A stretch of DNA of 64,000 nt, taken from Haloferula rosea. Its GTDB lineage: Bacteria > Verrucomicrobiota > Verrucomicrobiia > Verrucomicrobiales > Akkermansiaceae. The stretch is from NCBI RefSeq assembly GCF_016595525.1, contig NZ_JAENII010000014.1, forward strand, positions 1 through 64,000, read 5' to 3'. This document shows, piece by piece, positions 34,631-42,874 of the stretch. The translations under genes and the position numbers were made by a program. Numbering within the stretch: position 1 is the stretch's first letter; each line of letters begins with the position of its first letter. The notes under the pieces were generated by a model. The model made no database searches, was not told the DNA's origin, and saw only the letters and a list, made by a program, of their open reading frames with translations.

Positions 34631-35488
34631 CAAGCTGTGCAAATTAGATCAGAACTAGGCAATCATCTATTCCACCGTCTAGCAAGGCAATTGAAGAGCA
34701 ATTCTCGCCCTTTGCTACAATCCCTAGACACCAGATAGATTCCTTCTGCTCAGATTTCGTGGTATGAGCACTAGGATAGTCGCTCATGGCACGCAACTAA
34801 CATTCGTTCGATTCGACGGACAACTGCAAATGCTTCAGGGCATTGCGGCAACGAGCGCTCCTAAACTCTGGCAACCTTCGATCCACGCCCTCCCAACTGC
34901 GCTACTACTAAGCAGCCCCTTCTCTGAATGGCTTACACATTCTCTTGCCATAACTCGCTTCTCGTCGAGGTAGCGCTGTAGCAACGGGGAAGCCGCGCCA
35001 AAAAAAATCGCCTACAAACACGGCAAGTCTTTCAGGTTTAAAGACAAAATTGGGACGGTCCAACAGGGACTATTGTCTGAGACAACCTGCAAACGAGAAC
35101 TTCTTGCAGAAGCGTCCCATCCGGAAATCCTTCAAGCGGTTTCCGCTAAAGGAAATCGAGGTCATCCGTTTTGACCGCCACGCTGCACAGAGGAAATACA
35201 CCATATTCAAGAATTCTAGATCAAGTTAGCAGGTGATGGGTATGGGCTATTGATCTTGCTGTCATACATCCCTGATTGCTGCCGACCGGCAAACTGCTCA
35301 TCGCCTAGATATTCCAAGTCGCAGCTAATGCTTTGGCCGAGAACAGATGATAGGTGATCACGCCACAGTACGGAAAGCTGGCAAGGCATCGATCCAGAAC
35401 AAATTGGGTAATTTTTGTTAGACCGCCAACACTGCCAGCGGATTCCTTCCACCAGCGAGCACCCATCGATTCGATTGCTAACAGATCT
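34631..35488. other. 858-bp gap in the defence island, no gene assigned
   Basis: AT-rich, with only short open frames. One stretch of about 65 codons without a start (about 34980-35175, plus strand) has a Lys-rich, protein-like composition (KKIAYKHGKSFRFKDKIG) and may be a decayed gene. A minus-strand frame at 35216-35452 resembles nothing known. The promoter of the ATPase gene should be at the left end. No RNA gene, terminator or strong repeat was recognised. Confidence 0.5.
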
Positions 35489-36670
35489 CTAGGTCAAATC
35501 GTAAATCTTTGGGGCGCCGAGGAACAGCTCGTGAAGCTCACCTCGCGCTACCTTGAACTGTGGACCTCGCTCATGCACTCTGGTCGGAAGCATCTTGATC
35601 ATGTGATCGACAGTGACACTTCCCTCTGAAAGCAACCGGTCGAACTGAATGTTCGAAGGACGCTTCGTATGTGTCACTTCGGTTAGTTGGAAACACGGCT
35701 GCGCCCCTACCTTCAGCTCGTCCGCACGGATCCAGAATGTCTCCCGGTGCTTCTCCTGGAGCTTGACGTGAAGGGTTGACAGTCTCCAGGCACAGACGGC
35801 TTTGTCCCCAGCGCTGGATCTTGCTAGCTCATGAAGCACCTCCGCGTCCTCGTCCACCCTAAGTAACAGGCCCTGAGAATTCGGAGATTTTGACGAAACC
35901 GTGCAGTAGAGTCTCAAGCCGTCTGGCGATGGATACCCAAACCGTTCAAGCATCTCACGAAAATCCCCGACATCGCTAATGCGCCAATCTGGGACTTTCG
36001 CGAATAGACCGTTTCTGGTCTTCGAACGGGACCGCTTGGACTTTAGTTCGATGCCCTTGTAGTCAGGCGACTGGCTGGAATTGATCTGGATTCCGAGCGC
36101 TGTCTCGATCGTCCGTCCAATTGAAGTATCGCCGGTGCCATCCGCTGGAATCGGACCAGAGGCGGCAAGATCCCGCAGCTTGCCGAGCAGCTCTATGCCA
36201 ACAGCTTCGTAATTCAGTCGTAGGGATTCAAGCAACCTGTCCCAGTCGGTCTCCGGAGCTTCCAAGTTAACCTCATCGTCCTTCGTCAGGTTGGCGAAGT
36301 GAGGGACTCCATCATGGAAGAACACCGCTAATACATCGCCCGGATCAACAAAGCGCCTCAACCGCGACAACCAAAACCTAGGGTCTCCCTTCTTAGTCTT
36401 CGGTCGGTAGAGGAAAATCGGGATCCCAACCTTCTGGCCGTGATCGAAGATCACTGCGTCGCGAGTGACTTTGTTTGCTTCCCCCTGCCCTTGCGTGTCG
36501 TAGCAGTGAAAGCCGTTGTCACGGAACAGCTCCCGGTGTGGAGCGGTCGCATCCAGAATGTTCTTTTGAAGTCCAGTCTCGGTCACGAAGAGCAAGGCAC
36601 TCTCAAGTCCAGCCTCATTGATATCTCGGAGCCGCGAGGACTCACTCTTGTCTAGCGGCCGTGAATTCAT
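35489..36670 (-). CDS. MvaI/BcnI-family type II restriction endonuclease
   Basis: 393 residues. The catalytic region DTSIGRTIETALGIQINSSQ, then SPDYKGIELKSKRSRSKTRN contains the D-x(n)-E-L-K signature of the MvaI/BcnI family, whose known members cut CCWGG or CCSGG as monomers. The extra N-terminal domain (about 1-150; FWLSRLRRFVDPGDVLAVFF) is common in annotated relatives. It overlaps the upstream methyltransferase gene by 29 bp, so the two form one restriction-modification unit with methyltransferase first. The recognition site here is inferred to be a CCNGG-type sequence. Confidence 0.87.
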   Translation of the reverse strand: MNSRPLDKSESSRLRDINEAGLESALLFVTETGLQKNILDATAPHRELFRDNGFHCYDTQGQGEANKVTRDAVIFDHGQKVGIPIFLYRPKTKKGDPRFWLSRLRRFVDPGDVLAVFFHDGVPHFANLTKDDEVNLEAPETDWDRLLESLRLNYEAVGIELLGKLRDLAASGPIPADGTGDTSIGRTIETALGIQINSSQSPDYKGIELKSKRSRSKTRNGLFAKVPDWRISDVGDFREMLERFGYPSPDGLRLYCTVSSKSPNSQGLLLRVDEDAEVLHELARSSAGDKAVCAWRLSTLHVKLQEKHRETFWIRADELKVGAQPCFQLTEVTHTKRPSNIQFDRLLSEGSVTVDHMIKMLPTRVHERGPQFKVARGELHELFLGAPKIYDLT

Positions 36671-37958
36671 TGGAACCGGAGAGAATCGATTTCATGTGTT
36701 TTGCAATGTGTTGGGCAAGGAAGACCGGAACCGCATTTCCAATTTGCGTGTACTTCGGAACTTCCCGGTCCCATAAGCCCGCGTCCGGATCTCCAGCCCG
36801 CCGACGCCCACCCGTCGTCCTTGGTCCGGCAAACTGATACCAGTCGGGAAACGTCTGGATTCGTGCCCACTCCCGGACACTGGGCACACGGGGCTGAGCA
36901 AAATGAACGTAGTCGTCGGGCAAGGAGGTCGCAGTAATGTTCGGCCCGCTTCTGTTCCAGATCTCGGGCAAGACACGCTGGGCAAACTTCTTGGTCCTCA
37001 TAGACTCCGGAATTTCTCCGTCATTCTTAATCATGTGCGCGAACTTGCTCATCACAGCGGGAGAGTGCTTACTATACTCGTGTTCCGTAAGCGGGGCCCC
37101 CTTACCCGCAACTTTTCCTTCCGGACTCTTTCTTAACCAGCGTTGGAATTGGTTCTGGGCGGCGTGGGGATACCTTTTAGTAATCCCTTTTTCGCGGTAG
37201 GAAGGATCTATGAGGTCTCCGAGCAATTCCGATAGAGTGGGAGCCTTCACGTTGCCCACGGGAATGTAACCAAGGTCTCTGGCATCCCCCCTGCCGAGAT
37301 AAGGAGAGGGATCTTCACTGAAGCCATTCAGCAGGGGGTTGGCTCGTTCGGCTAGCACGTCTTGCCTATAGCCGACAATGACCACCCGTGGCCGATTCTG
37401 CGGCACTCCATAGTCTTTGGCATGCAACAAGTCCCAACCGACGCTATATTCAGGTATGGACTGGAATGCAGACAGGACATCGCGAAAGATCTCGCCCTTT
37501 TTGCCATTCTTGGTCCAGCGCCCAGATAACAAACCCTTGACGTTCTCGAAGAGAAAGGCCCTCGGCTGCAGAAAGCTGACCACCCGAACCATCTCACTAA
37601 AGAGCTGGTTCGAGGGAATGGCATCTTTCTCAACATCAAATGATCGCCGGTGACCTATCCCGCTATACCCCTGACACGGAGGGCCGCCGCAAACGACATC
37701 GATTTCACTGATGCCCTTCAGCCTCCACATTTCGCGAAGCAAGCGGAGGTTGTCGTTCGTTAGGGAGTAAACATCACCAACAGGAACTACATTATCTTTC
37801 GGCCGGTTCATCATGTAGGTCTGGGCGGCGTTTAAGTTGATTTCACTGAACAGTAGGGGCGTGAATCCCTCGAGTTCGAATCCTAGGGATAATCCCCCAC
37901 AACCTGCGAACAAGTCGATCATCGACAGTTGTCGGTCGGTTGAAATGTTATCTTTCAT
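36642..37958 (-). CDS. DNA (cytosine-5) methyltransferase of the R-M system
   Basis: 438 residues with the canonical m5C motifs in order: I DLFAGCGGLSLGFE, IV GGPPCQGYSG (nucleophile Cys95), VI FENVKGLL (Glu139), VIII QNRPRVVIVG, target-recognition region, IX RVPSVREWARIQTFP, X YTQIGNAVPVFLAQHI. It uses SAM to methylate C5 of cytosine in the site cut by the neighbouring endonuclease. The C5 chemistry contrasts with the N4-cytosine enzymes of MvaI and BcnI themselves and resembles Dcm/EcoRII-type partners. A vsr remnant lies upstream. No Shine-Dalgarno sequence is visible. Confidence 0.95.
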   Translation of the reverse strand: MKDNISTDRQLSMIDLFAGCGGLSLGFELEGFTPLLFSEINLNAAQTYMMNRPKDNVVPVGDVYSLTNDNLRLLREMWRLKGISEIDVVCGGPPCQGYSGIGHRRSFDVEKDAIPSNQLFSEMVRVVSFLQPRAFLFENVKGLLSGRWTKNGKKGEIFRDVLSAFQSIPEYSVGWDLLHAKDYGVPQNRPRVVIVGYRQDVLAERANPLLNGFSEDPSPYLGRGDARDLGYIPVGNVKAPTLSELLGDLIDPSYREKGITKRYPHAAQNQFQRWLRKSPEGKVAGKGAPLTEHEYSKHSPAVMSKFAHMIKNDGEIPESMRTKKFAQRVLPEIWNRSGPNITATSLPDDYVHFAQPRVPSVREWARIQTFPDWYQFAGPRTTGGRRRAGDPDAGLWDREVPKYTQIGNAVPVFLAQHIAKHMKSILSGSNEFTAARQE

Positions 37959-38042
37959 AATGAATTACGGTCGTGGTTGAGAAAAATCGCGCCGAAGCAA
38001 AACCGGACGTTGAGGCGGGCAGAGCCGGAGAAAACTCTCTCA

Positions 38043-38074
38043 AAAGATGACAGTTGCGAACCCGCGTCATCTTT
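38043..38074 (-). terminator. Hairpin with 9-bp stem at the end of the RHH gene
   Basis: Perfect arms AAAGATGAC and GTCATCTTT around a 14-nt loop. It overlaps the stop codon of the RHH gene and is followed on the minus strand by TTTTGAGAG-type sequence. It may end the RHH transcript before the methyltransferase gene at 37958. Confidence 0.55.
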
Positions 38075-38291
38075 GGTCAGAGTTACTTGAAGTTGAACTC
38101 TCGACACGTCCGAGAAGAGGAATATCAAGCTGGAGGTATTCCGTGACGGCGTCTCGCACCACCCAGGAGGCGGACACCCGTTTCGACTGTGCGATCCGGC
38201 AAACCTGCTCGTAATCCTCCCGCGGGAGGGTGACGGTAATGCGGGTAGATTCAGTCGCGCCTGAGGGAGTCGTCGTAGGTTTCTGAGGCAT
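38067..38291 (-). CDS. Ribbon-helix-helix (CopG-like) regulator
   Basis: 74 residues from the ATG at 38291. The fold core is STRITVTLPREDYEQVCRIA, then SKRVSASWVVRDAVTEYLQ: one strand and two helices, as in CopG/Arc/MetJ repressors. No toxin gene follows, so it is either an orphan antitoxin or a regulator of the restriction-modification genes, which lie 108 bp further on the same strand. A perfect palindrome sits in its promoter, consistent with autorepression. Confidence 0.85.
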   Translation of the reverse strand: MPQKPTTTPSGATESTRITVTLPREDYEQVCRIAQSKRVSASWVVRDAVTEYLQLDIPLLGRVESSTSSNSDQR

Positions 38292-38326
38292 GACGCATCT
38301 TATTGCATCACTCTGATGCAAGTCAA
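38292..38326 (-). promoter_or_regulatory. RHH-gene promoter with palindromic operator; predicted leaderless
   Basis: Minus strand: -35 TTGACT, 18-nt spacer, -10 TAAGAT, then 5 nt (GCGTC) to the ATG. The spacer is filled by a perfect inverted repeat TTGCATCA-GAG-TGATGCAA (38303-38321). This fits a dimeric ribbon-helix-helix repressor binding its own promoter. Confidence 0.7.
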
Positions 38327-38479
38327 GTTTTGACTGTGGTGAGGCCATTCTCAGGAGTCATGTCCCGAAGGTCGGTCCGTGATTTGTGGCACAACCATTT
38401 TGAATCCAGTCAGGAGTTCCCGATATTCGCCCTTGGGGCTACCCTACCATGCATCCACTGCGACCGCTCCGCGACCAGA

Positions 38480-38641
38480 TCACCTGATGTGAGGAAATTG
38501 ACGATTCCGCGGGCCGTTGACAGTGAAGCGGTAGCCGAGCCGATGGAGCATCGAACGAACGACCCGTTCCGGCTTCGTGTCGCGGCCACGGATCCGCGAC
38601 ATCACCTCGCTGCGTTTCGTTGGGGTGAAGACGTCGGTCAT
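38480..38641 (-). pseudogene. vsr: Truncated vsr (very short patch repair endonuclease) gene
   Basis: 53 codons from ATG 38641 to a stop at 38482. The translation starts MTDVFTPTKRSEVMSRIRGR, then DTKPERVVRSMLHRLGYRF, which is the N-terminus of Vsr, a T:G mismatch endonuclease that repairs deaminated 5-methylcytosine. After about 45 residues the similarity stops, and the catalytic segment (the usual LPGKPDIV and HGCFWH motifs) is absent, so it is inactive. It lies on the same strand upstream of the C5-methyltransferase gene, the normal partner of Vsr. The rest of the gap 38349-38765 holds no other recognisable gene. Confidence 0.85.
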
Positions 38642-38729
38642 GGGAGCAAATTCAAGGTAGCCTCATCTTCGCAACCCGGAAGCAGGAAGTCCTGTTCCCA
38701 GAAACCCCTGCCTCTGCCCTCAGAACCAA

Positions 38730-38751
38730 GCGGCTTGAAAAGCCGCGCTCC
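38730..38751. repeat. GCGGCTT-GAA-AAGCCGC hairpin with GCTCC flank
   Basis: 7-bp perfect stem, 3-nt loop, followed directly by GCTCC. Same element as 40213-40234 (loop GGA) and the reverse complement of 31571-31591 (loop TGC there, GCA when reversed). Confidence 0.85.
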
Positions 38752-38765
38752 GAAGTTCATCGGGC

Positions 38766-40166
38766 TCAATTCATGCAGCAGCGCTTGTATTTCAGGCCGC
38801 TCCCACAGGGGCAGGGGTCGTTGCGACCGATCTTGGGAGCTTCCCGTTCGTAGGTCTCCGCGGTGCTGTAGCCGTAGCCGCCGGAGCCCGCGGCGGATGA
38901 AGGAAAGTCCCCGCCGGACTGGAGTGCATCGCGCAGCATGTGCGCTGCCCGGACGACATGATTGACCTGGATCAATTCCTCCCTGGGGGTGTCGTCGCCC
39001 GGCTGAATGAGATGGAAGGCACAGGCCATCAGGGCTTGATGACCTTCCGAGCGATCCGTGAGGGAGCTGTGCCAACTCATGATGCTGGAAAGGATGCCCC
39101 GACCCCATTCGACTTCCTCCTCCGTCGGGACGCGGGGATCGGACCGCGGTTCGATGGGCGGAACGTAATTCCCCTCATCAAGTCGGCGGATGATGCCGTT
39201 GTGCCAGTTCTGCACGGCGTCGAGAAAGAGCTGGGCTTCTTCCGCATCGCGCCACGCCGGATCGTGGGCGAGGTTCTCGGGATCCCAGATTGAAGGCAGC
39301 CAGCGTGAGGGCGGGACCATTTCAGGGGCTAGGATAGTGCCAAGCATCAAGCCATCGAATTCGGCGAGGCCTTTCACGCTGGGCGGCCCACCGTAAAGCC
39401 CGAGGAAGTAGCGAATGATGCCCGCATCGTCGCCTTCCTGCGGAAGGGGTCCGAGACGCTGAACCAGTGCCTCTTTGGCAAGCTCGGCTTCAAGCTCGAC
39501 CCAATTCGGCGCCGGGCTGGAGCGTTCGGCACGCGCGCCGAGCGCGATCTCCACGTCTTCCAGATCACCGTTGATCGAGACATCGACGAGGTTCTGCTCG
39601 AAGGCCTGCCGGATTTCCGGAAGGTAGCGGTCCTGCTTGAGCTCGATGAGACCGGCGATGATGAGTCCTTTCAGGAGCCGGTGAGAGGGATCTCCCCGTA
39701 GCACCTCGACCTGCGCCCCAAGCGCCGCATCCCGCTCGATGCCCTGTCGGGCAAACTCAGTCAGGGCGCTGGCGAATTCGAGAAGGATGGCTTCGTGGTC
39801 CCGGGCTTCCTTCAGTTCGGCGATGAGTTCGGGGACCACCTCCGGGCCAGCGGCAATCATGAGGTCGGCAAACCGCACCATGAAGAATTCGTCATCGACG
39901 CGGCATGCCACCCGAAGTTCCTCGATGATGAATTCGCGCCCTTCTTTCCCTCCGAAATACGCGAGGATGCTCCAGGCGTGCATGAGTGCGGCGTCGGTGA
40001 CCTCCTCTTCCTCCTCCTCGAGTTCGAGGTCCATCCATTGCTCGATCAGGCCGACTGCTTCCTTCTCCCCGAAACCTTGTTCGGCATAGAAGGTCGCAGG
40101 CATGACCCGGTCCGGTTCCGGGGCAGGGAGATCGAGCAGGCGTTCACGGAGATTCTTCACCGCCAC
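38766..40166 (-). CDS. SEC-C zinc-motif protein with HEAT-like helical body
   Basis: 466 residues from a GTG start. The C-terminus carries the SEC-C motif NDPCPCGSGLKYKRCCMN, the zinc-binding tail also found at the end of SecA and in YecA-type proteins. The N-terminal half is helical with HEAT-like repeats (PELIAELKEARDHEAILLEF, LLKGLIIAGLIELKQDRYL) and a run of glutamates near residue 52. The second part (about 260-430) shows a UPF0149-like layout. Function unknown. Interestingly, the secA of this window lacks the SEC-C tail, but a direct link is speculation. Confidence 0.82.
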   Translation of the reverse strand: MAVKNLRERLLDLPAPEPDRVMPATFYAEQGFGEKEAVGLIEQWMDLELEEEEEEVTDAALMHAWSILAYFGGKEGREFIIEELRVACRVDDEFFMVRFADLMIAAGPEVVPELIAELKEARDHEAILLEFASALTEFARQGIERDAALGAQVEVLRGDPSHRLLKGLIIAGLIELKQDRYLPEIRQAFEQNLVDVSINGDLEDVEIALGARAERSSPAPNWVELEAELAKEALVQRLGPLPQEGDDAGIIRYFLGLYGGPPSVKGLAEFDGLMLGTILAPEMVPPSRWLPSIWDPENLAHDPAWRDAEEAQLFLDAVQNWHNGIIRRLDEGNYVPPIEPRSDPRVPTEEEVEWGRGILSSIMSWHSSLTDRSEGHQALMACAFHLIQPGDDTPREELIQVNHVVRAAHMLRDALQSGGDFPSSAAGSGGYGYSTAETYEREAPKIGRNDPCPCGSGLKYKRCCMN

Positions 40167-40212
40167 AGGATGCGGACATGGGCTCTCCCACGCAAGCCGG
40201 TGGTCTCACGAA

Positions 40213-40234
40213 GCGGCTTGGAAAGCCGCGCTCC
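40213..40234. repeat. GCGGCTT-GGA-AAGCCGC hairpin with GCTCC flank
   Basis: 7-bp perfect stem with GGA loop followed by GCTCC, in the intergenic space between two divergent genes. Member of the dispersed hairpin family. Confidence 0.85.
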
Positions 40235-40297
40235 TTACTGCGTTCACCACGAACGTGGTCATTTACATCGGTCGGCCGGTGTGTCACTCGCTCCGCC

Positions 40298-41173
40298 GTG
40301 CGGCGGACGAAACCCAGAATCATTTTTCAGGACATCGACGGCTGCCTGAACCCGGCCGATGGCGAGCATTTCAGCGTGACTCCCGGTGAGCCCCCCTCGC
40401 CCGCCCAGGCGGAGATGCTTGCCGAGATCAATGCTGCGGTGGACGCCTCCCCGGTGGAGCACTTCATCCTCAACAGCGGCCGTCCGTGGAATCTGGTCGA
40501 GGAGATTGCCGCCCACCTGCCGACCCGCAAGGCTCGCTACGTCCTGCTTGAGCATGCCTGCGTGCTCTTCGACCGTGAAAGCGGAGACTACGTCGATTGC
40601 GCGGAGCTGGCGTCCCGATGTGACCTCGACGAGCTGCATGCCCGCTACCGCCAGGTGGAAAACATCCATCGGCTCTTCGACTGGTACCGCGATCAAGGTC
40701 AGGCCCGTCTGGAAAAACGCTACCAGTGCCCGTTGCCGGCGCTCGACAAGGTGGGCAATCTATCCATCGCGGTTCCGGACACGCTCGATGGTGAGGAATT
40801 TCTGGCGGCCATCGAAACCCTCGCGCGGACGCAGCTGGAGCCCCGGATCCTCGAACCGCTGCAGTTCCTTCGATCGGACCGCTACATCGACATCCTGCCG
40901 GGGATTCACAAGCTGGACGGGATTCACCTGCTGAGCGCCCACTTGAAGGTGGAGCTGGACGAGGCTCTGGCGGTCGGCGACTTCCTCAACGACCTGCCGA
41001 TCTTCGAGGGATTCCCGCATGTCATGTGCCCGGCCAACGCCCATCCCCGGATCCAGTCGCTGACCCGGAGCAAAGGAGGCCATGGCCATGTGTCCGACAA
41101 AGCCTACGGTGCTTCGTTGCTCGACCTCCTTCGAAGCATGGGACCCTCGCCGGCCGCGTCGTCCGTGGCGTGA
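40298..41173 (+). CDS. HAD-superfamily hydrolase (Cof-like)
   Basis: 291 residues from a GTG start; the frame extends to 40178, but that part contains the hairpin repeat and is not protein-like. Motif I IIFQDIDGCLNP (Asp-x-Asp), motif II FILNSGRPW, and motif IV-type VGDFLNDLPIFEGF support a Mg-dependent phosphatase. A cap domain lies between about 70 and 200. The substrate is probably a small phosphorylated metabolite; not determinable. Divergent from the SEC-C gene. Confidence 0.82.
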   Translation: MRRTKPRIIFQDIDGCLNPADGEHFSVTPGEPPSPAQAEMLAEINAAVDASPVEHFILNSGRPWNLVEEIAAHLPTRKARYVLLEHACVLFDRESGDYVDCAELASRCDLDELHARYRQVENIHRLFDWYRDQGQARLEKRYQCPLPALDKVGNLSIAVPDTLDGEEFLAAIETLARTQLEPRILEPLQFLRSDRYIDILPGIHKLDGIHLLSAHLKVELDEALAVGDFLNDLPIFEGFPHVMCPANAHPRIQSLTRSKGGHGHVSDKAYGASLLDLLRSMGPSPAASSVA

Positions 41174-41498
41174 TGGTGGCGGTGACAACACCGTGAGCCG
41201 CAGCGGCGCGACAGGAGCAGCCTCGCGCCGAAGGGCGTGAGCAAACGGGAGCACCGCCATCGACTCCCCGGCTCCCTGTTCATTCGCGCCCTTTCGCGTC
41301 CTTTCGCGGCTTCCATTTCATCGCGGGAGATTCCGACGAGCATCCACTGACGGCACTTCCCCGTGAAGCGATCCCCTCGTGATCACGGGCGTGAGCCAAG
41401 GGCGACTCCCAAAGCGGTGTCAGGCCACCGCACTCCAAAGAGGTGGAAGGCTCATCAAACCATTCAGGGGGACGGCAGTCCTCCCTTCCGGGCAACGC
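41174..41498. other. 325-bp gap with one hairpin, no gene
   Basis: Short open frames only. 41414-41436 holds GCGGTG-(6)-CACCGC followed by ACTCC and flanked by AAAG on each side, related in layout to the GCGGCTT hairpins. 41291-41310 has a doubled CTTTCGCG(T/G) motif. Nothing else recognised. Confidence 0.55.
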
Positions 41499-41849
41499 TC
41501 AATCACGGATGACAGGTTTGTCCTTGGCTCGCGGTTGGCGCCGTTCGGCAAAAACGGATTCCTTCGCTTTGATGCCGAGACCTTCATAGGCCACGGCGAC
41601 AAGATCCTGCACCCGTTTGGATATCCGGGACTTCGGGTTCCACGTGTACAACAAGGTTCGGCCCTGCCGACGACAGACCATCACCCCGGTACGCTCGAAG
41701 CGATCGAGTTGTCGCTGGACGGAATCCAGTGAAACGCCAAAATCCTTCGATGCGGCACGACCATAGGTTTCGCCATGGTGATGAAGATGCAACAGCACCG
41801 CCTCACTCGCCCGACTCCCGAAAAGATCTGCCAGCACCGAGATAGACAT
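41499..41849 (-). CDS. Winged-helix transcriptional regulator
   Basis: 116 residues, ArsR/MarR-like. LADLFGSRASEAVLLHLHHH is helix 1-2, RAASKDFGVSLDSVQRQLDR the recognition helix, and GVMVCRRQGRTLLYTWNPK the wing. No metal-binding cysteines of ArsR sensors are seen. Diverges from a nucleotidyltransferase-fold gene across 46 bp, an arrangement seen in mobile toxin-antitoxin-like pairs where the regulator represses both genes. Confidence 0.85.
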   Translation of the reverse strand: MSISVLADLFGSRASEAVLLHLHHHGETYGRAASKDFGVSLDSVQRQLDRFERTGVMVCRRQGRTLLYTWNPKSRISKRVQDLVAVAYEGLGIKAKESVFAERRQPRAKDKPVIRD

Positions 41850-41895
41850 GACCCGAAATAAAGGTCATTTGACCCAATAATCAAGTCATAAGATC
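41850..41895. promoter_or_regulatory. Divergent promoter region with operator palindromes
   Basis: For the minus-strand HTH gene: TTGATT, 17 nt, TTATTT, 6 nt (CGGGTC), ATG, so a leaderless start is predicted. The spacer contains GGTCA-TT-TGACC (plus strand 41863-41874), and a further half-site TGACC begins at 41849, giving several copies of TGACC/GGTCA. The plus-strand gene's own promoter is less clear. Confidence 0.65.
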
Positions 41896-42447
41896 ATGGA
41901 GCCACCCGACTGGAAGCAATGCAGCGAAGCCGAACTATGGCACTACGTGGCTTGGCATCTCGAAGGGGCCGAGATCCGTTCAGTACTGGTAGGCGGTGCA
42001 GTCGTCGCCATCTACACCGAGGGTCTCTACCGGTCTGGTGATCTCGATCTGATCGCAGATTCATTCGATTTCGAGGCGTTGAAGGGGGTTCTGAGTTCAC
42101 TCGGATTCGTTCCGAGCAAGTCCCGCTACTTCAAGCATCCGGAATGCCGGCACCTGTTCCTTGAGTTCCCTCCCGGCCCCGTGGAGATCGGTGAGGAGTT
42201 CCCTGTGGTACCCGACGAACTCGAGGTCCATGGTCGTGCCCTTCAACTGCTGTCCCCAACAGACTGCGTCAAGGACCGGCTCGCCGGCTACATCCACTGG
42301 AAATCCCGCGCCAACTTTGATCAAGCCGTCTTGGTGTGCCGACGTCAGTCCCAGCGAGTCCAGTTCGAGATCATCCGCCGGTGGTGTCAGGCGGAAGGGG
42401 CGATTGCGGTGTATGAGGAGCTTCGCCAAGCGCTTCAAGATTCCTAG
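41896..42447 (+). CDS. Nucleotidyltransferase-fold protein (AbiEii/MNT-like)
   Basis: 183 residues. The core VLVGGAVVAIYTEGLYRSGD then LDLIADSFDFEALKGVLSSL has the G-G-x(n)-R-S-x-D-L-D-L pattern of polymerase-beta-like nucleotidyltransferases. A later segment (ALQLLSPTDCVKDRLAGYIH) matches the conserved region of AbiEii-type and DUF6036-type proteins. Possible toxin or RNA/protein nucleotidylating enzyme, controlled by the divergent winged-helix gene. The match to a named family is tentative. Confidence 0.75.
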   Translation: MEPPDWKQCSEAELWHYVAWHLEGAEIRSVLVGGAVVAIYTEGLYRSGDLDLIADSFDFEALKGVLSSLGFVPSKSRYFKHPECRHLFLEFPPGPVEIGEEFPVVPDELEVHGRALQLLSPTDCVKDRLAGYIHWKSRANFDQAVLVCRRQSQRVQFEIIRRWCQAEGAIAVYEELRQALQDS

Positions 42448-42544
42448 AAATCCTGATCGGCCTCGCCTCCGTCACGGTCGCCATGCGCGGAAAACTCCTG
42501 TTCCCCGCCTGCCATCCCGGGCAAGCTGAAGCTTCACCCTTCCC

Positions 42545-42874
42545 ATGAACGAAGCTCCTGAAATCCCCGCCCCTCCCCCGGAGATCCCGCGGAAATCACT
42601 ATGGACGACTCTGGCGATCCCACCCGCCATCACCACCATCGGCACCCTCGTGATGTCGATGATCTTCGGGAGCAGGAACTACGGTGCGGAGATGCTGTGG
42701 ATGCTGCCGATCGGCCTGATCGCCATCATCACCTGTCTCGTTTTCTTCGTCCGGGTCTTCCGAATCCGCTACCGCGGCCGCACCCTGGTCCTCACGTCCA
42801 TCGGCTACTTCCTCGGACAGGTCATCCTCTGCCTGTGCCTCTGGTTCGGCTCCTGCATGGTGGTGCTCCAATGA
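42545..42874 (+). CDS. Small membrane protein, three predicted transmembrane helices
   Basis: 109 residues. A Pro-rich N-terminus (PEIPAPPPEIPRK) precedes three hydrophobic segments at about 20-40, 50-70 and 83-105, separated by an Arg-rich loop (RVFRIRYRGR). No family recognised. Stands alone; role unknown. Confidence 0.72.
   Translation: MNEAPEIPAPPPEIPRKSLWTTLAIPPAITTIGTLVMSMIFGSRNYGAEMLWMLPIGLIAIITCLVFFVRVFRIRYRGRTLVLTSIGYFLGQVILCLCLWFGSCMVVLQ

Larger units (their letters stand above)
31780..38345. other. AT-richer defence island
   Basis: Codon and base use change visibly near 31780 and return near 38345: runs of A/T, more ATA, AAA and TTT codons, and little of the GCC/GGC bias seen on either side. 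The segment carries a DUF262-HNH protein, a STAND-like ATPase, a type II restriction-modification pair and a ribbon-helix-helix regulator. Just outside the right edge is a truncated vsr gene. No integrase, transposase or direct repeats were found at its edges, except that repeat copy 2 lies just left of it. Boundaries are by eye. Confidence 0.75.

Noticed and set aside
37871-37884. TTCGAATC-type sequence suggesting a tRNA T-arm
   Set aside because: Lies inside the methyltransferase coding motif I region; no acceptor stem or other arms fit. No tRNA was identified anywhere in the window.
38638-39108. 156-codon minus-strand frame near the vsr remnant
   Set aside because: Out-of-frame reading of the 3' part of the SEC-C gene; unrelated to Vsr.
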